This document shows, piece by piece, positions 51,511-59,803 of a DNA stretch of 64,000 nucleotides (the stretch's first letter is position 1; each line of letters starts with the position of its first letter). The stretch comes from JACPPO01 sp965262505 (GTDB lineage Bacteria; Acidobacteriota; Vicinamibacteria; Vicinamibacterales; UBA2999), in assembly GCA_965262505.1 (NCBI GenBank), contig CBDHFM010000022.1, positions 15,196-79,195 of the forward strand, written 5' to 3'. The notes below the pieces were generated by a model that was not told where the DNA came from, did not search any database, and was given only the letters and a program-made list of their open reading frames with translations. The translations under genes were made by a program, and so were the position numbers.

Positions 51511-51831
51511 TCATTCGTCAAACTCTCCACGGTCCTGGTGCTGCATCTGCTCGGCCAGCTTCGGATCGCCGCCCGCGCCGCGCCGGATCGACCGTTCCAC
51601 GAGATCCACTTTGCGCCCAAGGTCGGCGAGGCCCAATGCACGGGCGGTTGTGTAGATCGCCACGATGAGGGTCACCACGGCGAGCGTGCTGTACACGGTG
51701 AGGATCGGCCAGGACTCGGTGACCAGGACGCGGGTGTACGGGGCGAGGTACGCGACGTGTGGGCCGACGAGCAACGCGGTGAGCGCCAGGATCGTGACGG
51801 TCAACCCGACGGCAACGGTAATGGGTTGCAT
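51511..51831 (-). CDS. small membrane protein of the transfer operon
   Basis: 106 residues: two helices (VAVGLTVTILALTALLVGPH, ILTVYSTLAVVTLIVAIYTT) and a charged cytoplasmic tail (RKVDLVERSIRRGAGGDPK). No family recognised. It sits between the winged-helix gene and virB2 and starts immediately after the former ends, so it is in the same transcript. Confidence 0.6.
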   Translation of the reverse strand: MQPITVAVGLTVTILALTALLVGPHVAYLAPYTRVLVTESWPILTVYSTLAVVTLIVAIYTTARALGLADLGRKVDLVERSIRRGAGGDPKLAEQMQHQDRGEFDE

Positions 51832-52782
51832 CTACAGCTCCACCGATCCATCTCGGCCGGGCTGTGCGGGTCCGCCGCCGCCGCTGCCGCCGCTCTGGTC
51901 AATCGCGCGGGCGATGTTCCGCATGGCCCGGCCGCTGCTGCCGTGCATGGCGAATCCGGCGCCGGCCTTCGCCGCGATCGCCGCCGCGTGGTAATGCTCG
52001 GACGCGATTTCTACATTCACGCGTCCGCTCCGCCCCTCGCTATCTTCGATGTCGAGCTGCGCGTCGGGGTACATCACGCGGTCCTCGTGCATCGGGAGCC
52101 CGAGTTCCTGTGCGGCAGTGCGGCGCGCCTCGTCCGCCGCGCGCCGTCCGCCCTGGGCGCGCGCCGTCTCGGTGGCGCGCGCGACGACCTGCTTGAGTTC
52201 GGCGTCGATGCGGACGCGGGTCACCCGTCCGCCGTCGGCCTCGATGCGCGCCTGTTCCACGGCGGCGGCGCGATAGACCGCCGTGTCGTGTGCCAGCTCA
52301 GCCGGTTTGACGATGCCGCTCCACGTCTGTTGCCCGGCTGCGTGGCCGGCGTCCAGCGCGGCCCGCTGTGCCGACCGCGCCCCGGCGGGCGTGGCGGTCA
52401 GCACCGTAAAGGTGTTGCCCTGCGGCCCCTTCGCGTCGTGTTCCGTGACAAGCCCTCGGCGGACCATCTGATCGACCGCCCGCCGGGTGGCGTACGGGTG
52501 GCCGTCAAAATGCTTGTCGGACAGGTCTGTGTACGACACGGCGCGATACATTCCCACGTCGGCGGTGGCGGCGCGCTTGCGCGCGGCGATGGTGCGCGCC
52601 GGCTGTCGCACGTCGTGTTCTCGACGATGGCCGGCCCGCGGCTCGTCGCGGGACCGGTCCTCGTGGGCGGGGCGGTCCTGGCGCGGTGTGCCTGGTCGCG
52701 CCTGGTCCTCGCGCGGCGTATCCTCGCGCGCCGGCCGGGGCGTCGGGGTGTCCTCACGAAAGAGATCCAGTCGATCAAACAT
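51832..52782 (-). CDS. mobilisation-associated winged-helix protein
   Basis: 316 residues. An Arg/Pro-rich disordered N-terminus (about 1-70), a winged helix (MYRAVSYTDLSDKHFDGHPY, ATRRAVDQMVRRGLV), a helical segment, and a C-terminal domain YPDAQLDIEDSEGRSGRVNV, EIASEHYHAAAIAAKAGAGF. The latter resembles the nuclease-like half of replication-relaxation proteins (LD...GR..RVxVExxxxxY). It may be the relaxosome partner. Not a recognisable relaxase: no HUH or catalytic-Tyr motif seen. Confidence 0.5.
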   Translation of the reverse strand: MFDRLDLFREDTPTPRPAREDTPREDQARPGTPRQDRPAHEDRSRDEPRAGHRREHDVRQPARTIAARKRAATADVGMYRAVSYTDLSDKHFDGHPYATRRAVDQMVRRGLVTEHDAKGPQGNTFTVLTATPAGARSAQRAALDAGHAAGQQTWSGIVKPAELAHDTAVYRAAAVEQARIEADGGRVTRVRIDAELKQVVARATETARAQGGRRAADEARRTAAQELGLPMHEDRVMYPDAQLDIEDSEGRSGRVNVEIASEHYHAAAIAAKAGAGFAMHGSSGRAMRNIARAIDQSGGSGGGGPAQPGRDGSVEL

Positions 52783-52791
52783 AGCGACCGC

Positions 52792-53883
52792 CTAGTGGCT
52801 GATGCCTGACTCCCGCTCGGGCTGCGGCGCCTGGGGCTGCGGTGTCGGCGCGTGGCTGATCTGCGGACTGCGCGCGGCCGAGTATGTGTCGACCAGCGCG
52901 CCGTGTTCCTGCTCGGTCGTTTTTTCGCGCTCGCGGATCGGGCGCAGCAGGTAATCCGAGATTTTTTGCGCGTCGGCGGCGGCCTTGTAGATTTCCTTCG
53001 GATCGTCTTCTAGCGCCTTAATCCAGCCGGCGACGTACGCTGCGCCGCGGCTGCCGTCGTGTCCGACGCCGACGCGCTCGCCGGTCATCATGGCCGACAG
53101 TTCGGCGCGGAGTTCTTCGCGGGCATACTCGGTGCTGCCGAAATTCCCGACGCCGGTCGTGAGCGTGTCGCGGTTCATCCGCGAGGGGTGACCAGTGGCA
53201 TGGCCGAGTTCGTGCAACGCGGTTTGGTAGTACCCATTCGCGGTGGCAAACTGCTCACGTTCGGGAAGGGTCACGCGATCGGTCTGGAGGTTGTAGTACG
53301 CCCGGTCCCCGCGTTCGTGGCGCAGGGGGACGCCGCTCTCCTGGATGACGCGCTCGGCGGTCTGATGCGCTTTCCACTCGGACGCGTTGTTGCGGTCGTC
53401 GTCGCGCCGCTCCAGCGTCAACCCGTCCGCTTGTTCGACGTTGAACACGGCGTAACAGCGGACCATCGGCGGGCGGGTGCGCTCGCGCTCCTGCGCGCCG
53501 TCGGGGGTCTGGCCCTGGTCGGCCGCGCCGGGCTGCTGCTGCGCCTTCTCGTCGTCAAACTTGTAAAAGAGCACGGGGGTGGCCTTCTCGCCTTTGCGAA
53601 CCTGCCCGCCCATGTCCTTGATCTGCTTGTAGGTGGCCCAGCGGTTATCGCTGTAGCCCTTCGCGGTTTGGGTGACGCTCAAGTAGACCGAATTCCCGCC
53701 CCGGTACGGCTTCTTGGTCTGGATGTTTTCCGGGAGTCGGCGCTCGCCGGGCGTCCATGGCTTCTGCCACGGCGCGACGCCCTGCGCGATCTGCTCTTTG
53801 AGCTTCCCGGCAAACGCTGTGTGATAGTCGTCCTGGTTCCACGCGGGTGTTTGCGCCGATGGTGTCCGACGGCCCCAGGCCAT
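52792..53883 (-). CDS. ardC: ArdC-type antirestriction protein (ssDNA-binding domain + metallopeptidase)
   Basis: 363 residues. N-terminal ArdC domain: DDYHTAFAGKLKEQIAQGVA, PWQKPWTPGERRLPENIQTK, PYRGGNSVYLSVTQ, WATYKQIKDMGGQVRKGEKA. C-terminal zincin domain with TALHELGHATGHPSRMNRDT (HExxH-like HELGH) and YAREELRAELSAMMTGERVG. ArdC proteins bind incoming single-stranded DNA and blunt restriction during entry. First large gene downstream of the regulators. Confidence 0.9.
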   Translation of the reverse strand: MAWGRRTPSAQTPAWNQDDYHTAFAGKLKEQIAQGVAPWQKPWTPGERRLPENIQTKKPYRGGNSVYLSVTQTAKGYSDNRWATYKQIKDMGGQVRKGEKATPVLFYKFDDEKAQQQPGAADQGQTPDGAQERERTRPPMVRCYAVFNVEQADGLTLERRDDDRNNASEWKAHQTAERVIQESGVPLRHERGDRAYYNLQTDRVTLPEREQFATANGYYQTALHELGHATGHPSRMNRDTLTTGVGNFGSTEYAREELRAELSAMMTGERVGVGHDGSRGAAYVAGWIKALEDDPKEIYKAAADAQKISDYLLRPIREREKTTEQEHGALVDTYSAARSPQISHAPTPQPQAPQPERESGISH

Positions 53884-54098
53884 CAGTTCCCGCCCTCAGT
53901 CCGCCACGTGTCACCGCGCCAATCGGCCCCGTCGACGATCTCCTGCGTGTCGGAATTGTCCGTGTCGGTGATCCCGTACTCGGCGAGCACGTCGTGAGAC
54001 GCGACGACGTACCGGCCGCTCAAGACGGCGCGGCCCAGTTCCTCGGCGGTGTCCACGTGGAGGGTATCCTCGCCGTCCACGGTGATGGTGCGTATCAT
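53883..54098 (-). CDS. small hypothetical protein
   Basis: 71 residues from ATG 54098 (RBS GGGGTCGG); the longer frame upstream overlaps the XRE gene and is less likely. MIRTITVDGEDTLHVDTAEE, LGRAVLSGRYVVASHDVLAE. Soluble and acidic, no known family. Its stop overlaps the start of ardC, so the two are coupled. A similar beginning occurs in the short frame at 12271-12369. Confidence 0.5.
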   Translation of the reverse strand: MIRTITVDGEDTLHVDTAEELGRAVLSGRYVVASHDVLAEYGITDTDNSDTQEIVDGADWRGDTWRTEGGN

Positions 54099-54162
54099 GC
54101 CGACCCCCTTGCTCCTGGGACGGGGTGTGCGCCTGGCCGTGTGCCGGCCGGCGTCCACGGTG

Positions 54163-54477
54163 TTAGTGTCGTACCGATACCGATTCATCCGTCGTCCTCC
54201 GCGGCCGCCGCGCGTGAGGCAGCCACGCGCCGACGCGCTGCGTGCGTCGTCCTGCCAGCACCTGCGCCCGCGCCTCGGTCGCGGCGCGCTCCGCCTGCTC
54301 CAGCAGGTCCAGCGCCGCGGCGGCCTCCGCCTCGAACCCCGTGGGCGGCTGGCGGTAGCCGTTCAGCCACAGGCTCAACGTGGCTTGACTAATGCCGAGC
54401 GCCAGCGCCAGCGCGTGTTGCGACACCCCCAGGGTTGCCAGACGGCCGCGAACGGCCTGTGTGTGCGTAACGTCCAT
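54163..54477 (-). CDS. XRE-type HTH regulator
   Basis: 104 residues: VRGRLATLGVSQHALALALG, ISQATLSLWLNGYRQPPTGF is an HTH, followed by a helical tail. It is the first gene of the leftward transfer transcript and is divergent from the LexA-like repressor. Its promoter is probably TTGACG (54517-54512) and TACGGT (54493-54488), 18 bp apart, with a leader of only a few bases. Likely role: local switch for the transfer genes. Confidence 0.7.
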   Translation of the reverse strand: MDVTHTQAVRGRLATLGVSQHALALALGISQATLSLWLNGYRQPPTGFEAEAAAALDLLEQAERAATEARAQVLAGRRTQRVGAWLPHARRPRRTTDESVSVRH

Positions 54478-54525
54478 TTACCTGAAGACCGTATCGCGTC
54501 CTTCAATTACCCGTCAACTGTAAAT
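54478..54525. promoter_or_regulatory. divergent promoter/operator between the two regulators
   Basis: Only 48 bp separate the two regulator starts. The minus-strand TTGACG-18-TACGGT promoter fills most of it, and TAAATA / TACTAT near 54521-54537 are -10 candidates for the rightward gene. Both regulators probably bind here. Confidence 0.5.
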
Positions 54526-55254
54526 ATGTATTACTATGTGCAGGTGAGCATCATAGGACAGCGCCTGCGAGACGCGCGCACTTTGCGGGGCGTCACCCAG
54601 CGGCAGCTCGCCGCCAAAACCGTCAACACCAGAGAGGCGATCTCGATGGTCGAGCGCGGCAAGTCCGGCTGGGCGCTCGACAAGCTCGCCACGGCCGCCC
54701 GGGCGCTCGACGTGTCGACCGACTACCTGCACGGACTCACCGACGACCCGAGACCCGCCGATCAACTCCTCCGCGCCCTCACGGCCGCGACGGCCGGACA
54801 GACCCTCGATGATCCGCGCGCGCGCGCCACAGCTTTCGATGACGGCGACTACGTCGGCGTCTCCGAACTGGCCTCGGCCGCCGGCGACGGCGCCGTCGTC
54901 GACCATGAGCGCGTGACCGGGCGCATCAAGTTTCGCCGGGCGTGGCTCGACCGCCACGGCTTGGTCGCCCGCACCTGCCGCATCATCCAGGTCAGCGGCG
55001 AGTCGATGGAACCAACGCTCGTCGACGGCTGCTCGATCCTCGTCAACCACGCCAGCCGCCGCCGCCGCGTCGGACACCTCTTCGTCGTTCGCACCGACGA
55101 CGGCCTCGTCGTCAAGCGCGCCGGCCGGGACGCGTCAGGCGCCTGGCAACTCGTCAGCGACAATCCCAACACGCACGTCTGGCCTACGCGGCCCTGGCCG
55201 CCTGACGCGGTCGTCGTCGGTGAGGTCAAGTGGGCCGCGCGGACCTTTGCGTGA
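54526..55254 (+). CDS. CI/LexA-like repressor: XRE HTH + S24 peptidase domain
   Basis: 242 residues from ATG 54526; GTG 54538 or 54544 are also possible. HTH (RLRDARTLRGVTQRQLAAKT, TREAISMVERGKSGWALDKL), linker, then an S24 domain with the catalytic Ser in QVSGESMEPTLVDGCSILVN and Lys in GLVVKRAG. Proteins of this plan self-cleave when RecA is activated and release prophage or ICE genes. Position opposite the transfer operon suggests SOS-linked control of conjugation (inference). Confidence 0.8.
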   Translation: MYYYVQVSIIGQRLRDARTLRGVTQRQLAAKTVNTREAISMVERGKSGWALDKLATAARALDVSTDYLHGLTDDPRPADQLLRALTAATAGQTLDDPRARATAFDDGDYVGVSELASAAGDGAVVDHERVTGRIKFRRAWLDRHGLVARTCRIIQVSGESMEPTLVDGCSILVNHASRRRRVGHLFVVRTDDGLVVKRAGRDASGAWQLVSDNPNTHVWPTRPWPPDAVVVGEVKWAARTFA

Positions 55255-55260
55255 GGAGGA
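55227..55260 (+). repeat. 34-bp direct repeat, copy 1
   Basis: Covers the last codons and stop of the repressor. Perfectly repeated at 56300-56333. The MazEF-type pair lies between the copies. Confidence 0.85.
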
Positions 55261-55438
55261 GTCCGAGGAGTGCTCTCGTCAGCGACATCGACACCCTTCG
55301 GACCGACGCCGCCGCTGAGAACGCGATCACCGCACCCGCCCGATCACCAGGGGGCGGCTTCATCCAGAGCCTACGATTCAGTGGAACTTGCGATGCAGGC
55401 CCGGTCGGTTATATGTATGTATAATAATAAACACGTCC

Positions 55439-55696
55439 ATGCATACAACAAACCTGCGCAAGGTCGGCGGTTCCGTCATGCTCGCCGTGCCCCCGGCTCT
55501 TCTGAACCTCCTAAAGCTCGGGGTCGGGGCCAAGGTGGATATCGCTGTGGAGAACGATCGCCTCATCATCGTGCCCAAGGTGCGTCGTCGCTACTCACTC
55601 GATGAGCTGCTGGCACAATGCGACGAGACCGCGACCCTTTCCGCCGAGGATCGTGACTGGATTAATGCCAAGCCGGTCGGCAACGAGCTGTTGTAG
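55439..55696 (+). CDS. AbrB/MazE-type antitoxin
   Basis: 85 residues from ATG 55439; a TATAAT at 55420-55425 is a likely -10 element. MHTTNLRKVGGSVMLAVPPA, LLNLLKLGVGAKVDIAVEND is the swapped-hairpin AbrB fold, and the tail RYSLDELLAQCDETATLSAE contacts the toxin. The stop overlaps the toxin GTG. Similar to ChpS/PemI. Confidence 0.85.
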   Translation: MHTTNLRKVGGSVMLAVPPALLNLLKLGVGAKVDIAVENDRLIIVPKVRRRYSLDELLAQCDETATLSAEDRDWINAKPVGNELL

Positions 55697-56028
55697 TGAA
55701 GCGAGGCGACATCTGGCTTGTCAGCCTTGATCCCACGGCCGGCCATGAGCAACAGGGGACCCGGCCGGTACTGATCGTGTCCCCCGCCGCGTTCAACACG
55801 CTGACCGAGACGCCGGTCGTCCTGCCCATCACCACGGGGGGGAGCTTCGCTCGTCGGCGTGGCTTCACAGTGTCTCTTGAGGGCGCAGGCACCCGAACGA
55901 GCGGCGTGATCCGCTGCGACCAGCCCCGCGCCCTCGATCTCGGTGCCCGGACGGGGAAGCGCCTCGAAACCGTTCCCGAACACATCATGGATGATGTACT
56001 GGCTCGCCTCGCCACCATCCTCGAATAA
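55696..56028 (+). CDS. MazF/PemK-type mRNA interferase toxin
   Basis: 110 residues from GTG 55696: KRGDIWLVSLDPTAGHEQQG, TRPVLIVSPAAFNTLTETPV, VLPITTGGSFARR, SGVIRCDQPRALDLGARTGK. These are the PemK/ChpB motifs, including the catalytic Arg and Thr regions. A ribosome-independent endoribonuclease. Intact partner of the antitoxin. Confidence 0.9.
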   Translation: MKRGDIWLVSLDPTAGHEQQGTRPVLIVSPAAFNTLTETPVVLPITTGGSFARRRGFTVSLEGAGTRTSGVIRCDQPRALDLGARTGKRLETVPEHIMDDVLARLATILE

Positions 56029-56310
56029 ACAGCGTCGCGATCAGACGCCGACGTGGCCATAGTCTCGCGCAGCGCCAAACCGTCTTCCGTTCGGTCCCAC
56101 AACACAAAAATCGCCTCCTGCCGGCCACCGCGCCGCGCTCGACGCACCGCAACAGGTCGTCCTGGATCAAGTCACGCGGGGCGACCACTCGCGCGAGCCC
56201 GACCCGCAGCCGCGCCGCCTCGACGTACGCGCAGTGCCAGGGCTGCTGCACCCTGGCCCGCGCCGGGTCATCATTCGGCCGGATCCAGCCGTGCTCGTAC
56301 AAGTGGGCCG
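56010..56310 (-). pseudogene. broken gene of unknown function
   Basis: The minus strand reads LYEHGWIRPNDDPARARVQQ, PWHCAYVEAARLRVGLARVV, APRDLIQDDLLRCVERGA, then after a frame change near 56125 RQEAIFVLWDRTEDGLALRE, TMATSASDR. The two parts look like one protein of at least 100 residues with a single indel. I cannot name the family. Its 5' end is cut by the 34-bp repeat. Confidence 0.4.
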
Positions 56311-56333
56311 CGCGGACCTTTGCGTGAGGAGGA
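56300..56333 (+). repeat. 34-bp direct repeat, copy 2
   Basis: Identical to 55227-55260. To its right (56334-56440) no gene is recognised. Confidence 0.85.
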
Positions 56334-56444
56334 CTGGTGCTGTGGCCCGAGGTCGTACGGGGTGGCCTGGAGCGAGGGTGTGCCGTGTGCATGGATCGGG
56401 GTCGTTCGGCACTCGTGGACCGGTTCACGCGTGCCGGCCTCGCG

Positions 56445-56717
56445 TCATGCATCGGGACGTCGAGGACGGCCGTGCAGGCCGTTCCGGGCGCCTGAGGCGA
56501 TCGCCGTGCATCCCGGCGCCGCGGCGGGCCGCTCGGAGCCGCCGCGGGGACGGCTGGCGATGAAGTCGAGCACTTCCTGCTCGACCCAGCGGACCGCACG
56601 GCTCCCGATGCGGAGGGGCTTCGGGAAACGGGACTCGGCCATCATGGCGTAGACGGCCGACCGCGACAGCGAGGTGATCGCTGTTACGTCCCGGAGCGTG
56701 AGCAATCTCATGGTCAT
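56445..56717 (-). CDS. AlpA-family regulator / excisionase-like protein
   Basis: 90 residues: MTMRLLTLRDVTAITSLSRS, AVYAMMAESRFPKPLRIGSR, AVRWVEQEVLDFIASRPRGG. This is the AlpA/MerR-like winged helix used as an activator or recombination directionality factor next to P4-type integrases. ATG 56717 or 56711; RBS AGGGAGGAACC. It may steer the integrases at 34-36 kb and 60-63 kb (inference). Confidence 0.85.
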   Translation of the reverse strand: MTMRLLTLRDVTAITSLSRSAVYAMMAESRFPKPLRIGSRAVRWVEQEVLDFIASRPRGGSERPAAAPGCTAIASGARNGLHGRPRRPDA

Positions 56718-57240
56718 GGTTCCTCCCTGTGTGGTGGCCTTCCGCGACAGTCTAGCCAGGTTCGTAAAACTTGTAAACTATTGTGTAATAAAGATTTATC
56801 ACACCTTGTAACCCACACACACCTCAACAGGCTCGTTGGGACGCAATAGGACCTGATCGGCCCTGTTGTGCACCGTGAGGGGCGGCGCGCTCACCAGCCG
56901 ATCCCGACGAAAAACCCTTGCCTCCCTGTCGGTGAGCGCCTCCGCGGCGGCGCACGCCGCCCAGCAGATTTGCGGTAACGGCCGCGTGCCGTAGGGCGCC
57001 GGGGTCTATCCGGCGTTGTGCGCCCAGCCTCCGCCTGCCAAGGCGTGGCGGCAGGCGTGAGGGTCGGCTCGCGTCCGCGAACGGCTTTTGTCGTCCTCTG
57101 GCGTCGGGCTCGAAGTGTGGGTAACGGTGTGGGTAACCGGTCTATTCAAGCCTCAGAAATTATTCATTTCAAATGGCTTACACGTATCCGGTTTACAGAA
57201 GAAGTAACCGTTACCCCCTAGTCTCAAAGGAGCGACACTC
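56718..57240. other. intergenic region before surface-protein gene 2
   Basis: About 520 bp. An AT-rich start (TAATAAAGATTTATCACA) may be the alpA promoter region. The rest has GC-rich frames without support. At 57115-57140 lies a GTGTGGGTAAC direct repeat and at 57206 ACCGTTACCCCC. The last 35 bp equal those before gene 1. Confidence 0.4.
57115..57140 (+). repeat. GTGGGTAAC direct repeat
   Basis: GTGTGGGTAAC, then GTGTGGGTAACCGG; a variant of the repeats at 33543 and 60129. It lies in inverted orientation to the CCGTTACCCCC just before the gene. Confidence 0.45.
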
Positions 57241-59727
57241 ATGAACGGAGCGAGATCAACTTTTATGCGCACGGGCTACTGGCTCACGGCCCTTGCCGCA
57301 GCGGTACTGCTAGCGGCGTCTCCTGGGACGGCGGCGGCACAGGCGACACTCGAAATTGACAGCCTGAAGCTGGCGACCACCACCGTGGAGGAGGGCGCCG
57401 AAGCGACGGCGACGTTGAAGTTCACGGTGACGGCCGGCGATGCCGAGGCTGATCTTGTGGAAGTGGACGATGACGTCACGATCAGTTTCGCGTACGTCAT
57501 CGGTAGTGATCTGGAAACCGACACCGAGGCAACGAACGCTATTCCTGCCAGTTTTTCTGACCTCAGCACCTCTCTGAGCGACGGCACCGCCCAGGTGACG
57601 ATAACAGTTGATGAGCTCGCGGCGGGCGCCTCGGAGTCGTACGAAGTCGAATACACCTTCGGTCTGAACCACGACAGCGACGCGGAAGACGGGCAGTTCA
57701 TGCTCACCGGGACTGTTGCAGATTGGGCGGTGGATCCCGACAGTGCGGAGTCGCCGACCGCCGTTTACACGATCAAGGACGACGAAGAGCAGTCGTACAC
57801 GCTGTCCATTCCTGCCGGCAACAAGGGCTCGATCGTCGAGGGCGACACCGACGCGACGGATGTGACGCTGACCATAGACCCGCCGCGAAGCGCGGCGGCC
57901 ACCGTGCCCACATTCACGGTGGTGATGGAGCCCAACGATTTGTCGCTGTACGAGTACGACTCTGACACAGCCACCTTGACTCCCCTCGACCTGGCTCCCG
58001 CCGGCGCCGACTCGCTGCGTTCGGTGCCGGCCGGCACCATCGAGGCCTTTGGCGACGAGAACCGGGTGGACGACACCGTCACGATTAAGCTGTACAGGGG
58101 GATAGTGGGCAGAAATGAAGTGGTGCATGAACTGCCCATCACGGTGAGCGACATCCACGTGCTTCCGGACGGGAGCGCCGTCACGGCAGTGGCGATGGAC
58201 AAGGACGGCGAGGATGTCGAGGCGGTCGTGGAAGGCGGCGACCCGGTCTACCTGACGATCACTGTGGATCGCGGCGAGGGCGCCACCGCGAAGACGTCGG
58301 AAGAACTCACGGTGACCGTGGAGCCGGCCAACCCTGGGATGGGGGGCGACTACCGGTTGTCGGGGACGCCGGTCACGTTGCTCGCGGTGGAGCCGGCTGA
58401 CGGTGAGCAGTCCAGCACCGCGGAGATCGTGCTCACGGCGGTGCCCGACGAGGATGTCGGCGCCGAAGCACTCATGTTGAGCCTCGTGCTGACGGGCCAC
58501 GAGGACAATGGGCCGGGGAGTTCGACCGGGATGTTCTCGATCGCCATTACGGACGACACGACGAAGAAGATCTATACGCAGGATGAGGCCGATGCGTACC
58601 CGAAGATCAGGGCGGCCCTCGGCGAAGATCCAACAAATACCGTGATGAACCCCGGCCAAACGGGCATGATCATGACGAGTGACCTGTTTACGGTGACCGA
58701 CGGCTACAGCGACAGCTACGGCGTCTCCGTGGAGGGCGACTCGGTCAGTGCGTCCGCGTCGGGCGACAGTATCACCATCGACGCGAAATCGGCCGGCGAG
58801 TCCAAGGTCACCGTCACCGGGACGGCAAGAACGGCATCCTCCTCGTTCGCGCCGTCGCAGACCGTGTCGAACGTCGCCGAGCTCACGTTCCTCGTGATGG
58901 TGGTCGACACGGAACTGGTGGTCACGCTTAGCGCCGATCCCATGGAGATCGATGAGGGCGGCACCTCGATGCTCACCGCGACGGCCAACCGATACGTCAC
59001 GGTTGGCGACGGCGATGTCGAGATCGCTCTGGCCGTGGTTCCAAGTGACGGCGGCACACTGGATGCCGAGTCGATCATGATCGCGATGGGCACGATGAGC
59101 GGCTCCACCATGTTGACGGCCACGGCAGACGACGACATGGATAACGAGACGGTGACCGTGGTGGCCACGGGCAGCGGCATCACCGGCCTCATGCAGGTCG
59201 CGGTTGCCGTGACCGACACGACGGTGCCGGTGGTGCCGGAGCCGGAGCCGGTCTCGAACCAGATTTCGGCGAAGGATCAGGATGAGGCGTACCCAGTGAT
59301 CATGGCCGCGATTGCGGCGGGGGCCGGCGAGGATGAGATGCTGACCCCTGGTGAATCGGTCGAGCTCATGGCGAGCGATCTGTTCACGGTGATGGACGGC
59401 TACACCGCCAGCTACAGGGTCTCGGTGGACAGCGCCGCGGTCAGTGGCTTGGCGGATGGCGACAGCATCTCTGTCACGGCGGTTTCGGCCGGCGATGCCA
59501 AGGTCACGATCACCGGAACGGCGAAGATGGCGGCGTCCTCGTTCGATGCGTCTCAGGACGCCACGAACGTTGCCTCCATCACGTTCCCTGTGACGGTGGA
59601 GGCTGAGCCGGAGCCGGTGGTTCCGGAGCCGGTGCCAGCGCTGCCGGTGATTGCGCAGTGGCTGCTCGGTCTTGGCCTGATGGGTGGCGGCGCGCGGCAG
59701 CTGTTTCGGCGGCGGCGTCAGGGCTAG
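57241..59727 (+). CDS. large secreted surface protein with C-terminal sorting signal (2)
   Basis: 828 residues. The first 35 residues and the last 30 are almost identical to the protein at 31137-33137, while residues 36 to about 430 are largely different. The shared 110-residue domain occurs twice (about 445-560, DLFTVTDGYSDSYGVSVEGD; about 675-790, DLFTVMDGYTASYRVSVDSA). Signal peptide ALAAAVLLAASPGTAAAQA; C-terminus VPALPVIAQW, helix, RRRRQG. Acidic, low in Cys, beta-rich: a typical exported surface protein. RBS AAAGGAGCG. Confidence 0.75.
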   Translation: MNGARSTFMRTGYWLTALAAAVLLAASPGTAAAQATLEIDSLKLATTTVEEGAEATATLKFTVTAGDAEADLVEVDDDVTISFAYVIGSDLETDTEATNAIPASFSDLSTSLSDGTAQVTITVDELAAGASESYEVEYTFGLNHDSDAEDGQFMLTGTVADWAVDPDSAESPTAVYTIKDDEEQSYTLSIPAGNKGSIVEGDTDATDVTLTIDPPRSAAATVPTFTVVMEPNDLSLYEYDSDTATLTPLDLAPAGADSLRSVPAGTIEAFGDENRVDDTVTIKLYRGIVGRNEVVHELPITVSDIHVLPDGSAVTAVAMDKDGEDVEAVVEGGDPVYLTITVDRGEGATAKTSEELTVTVEPANPGMGGDYRLSGTPVTLLAVEPADGEQSSTAEIVLTAVPDEDVGAEALMLSLVLTGHEDNGPGSSTGMFSIAITDDTTKKIYTQDEADAYPKIRAALGEDPTNTVMNPGQTGMIMTSDLFTVTDGYSDSYGVSVEGDSVSASASGDSITIDAKSAGESKVTVTGTARTASSSFAPSQTVSNVAELTFLVMVVDTELVVTLSADPMEIDEGGTSMLTATANRYVTVGDGDVEIALAVVPSDGGTLDAESIMIAMGTMSGSTMLTATADDDMDNETVTVVATGSGITGLMQVAVAVTDTTVPVVPEPEPVSNQISAKDQDEAYPVIMAAIAAGAGEDEMLTPGESVELMASDLFTVMDGYTASYRVSVDSAAVSGLADGDSISVTAVSAGDAKVTITGTAKMAASSFDASQDATNVASITFPVTVEAEPEPVVPEPVPALPVIAQWLLGLGLMGGGARQLFRRRRQG

Positions 59728-59773
59728 TCGAGCCCATCGTTCCTGAGAGCCCGGGGGGGTAATCGGGCAGGGG

Positions 59774-59803
59774 GGGGACCCGGCGCGAAAGCGCCGGATC
59801 CCC
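59774..59803 (+). terminator. hairpin terminator after surface-protein gene 2
   Basis: Arms GGGGACCCGGCGC and GCGCCGGATCCCC around a GAAA tetraloop, then CTTTGCTTTTC. Confidence 0.75.

Noticed and set aside
54049..54525. N-terminal extension of the LexA-like repressor to 401 codons
   Set aside because: The extra codons are antisense to the XRE and the small hypothetical gene and lie upstream of the divergent promoter.
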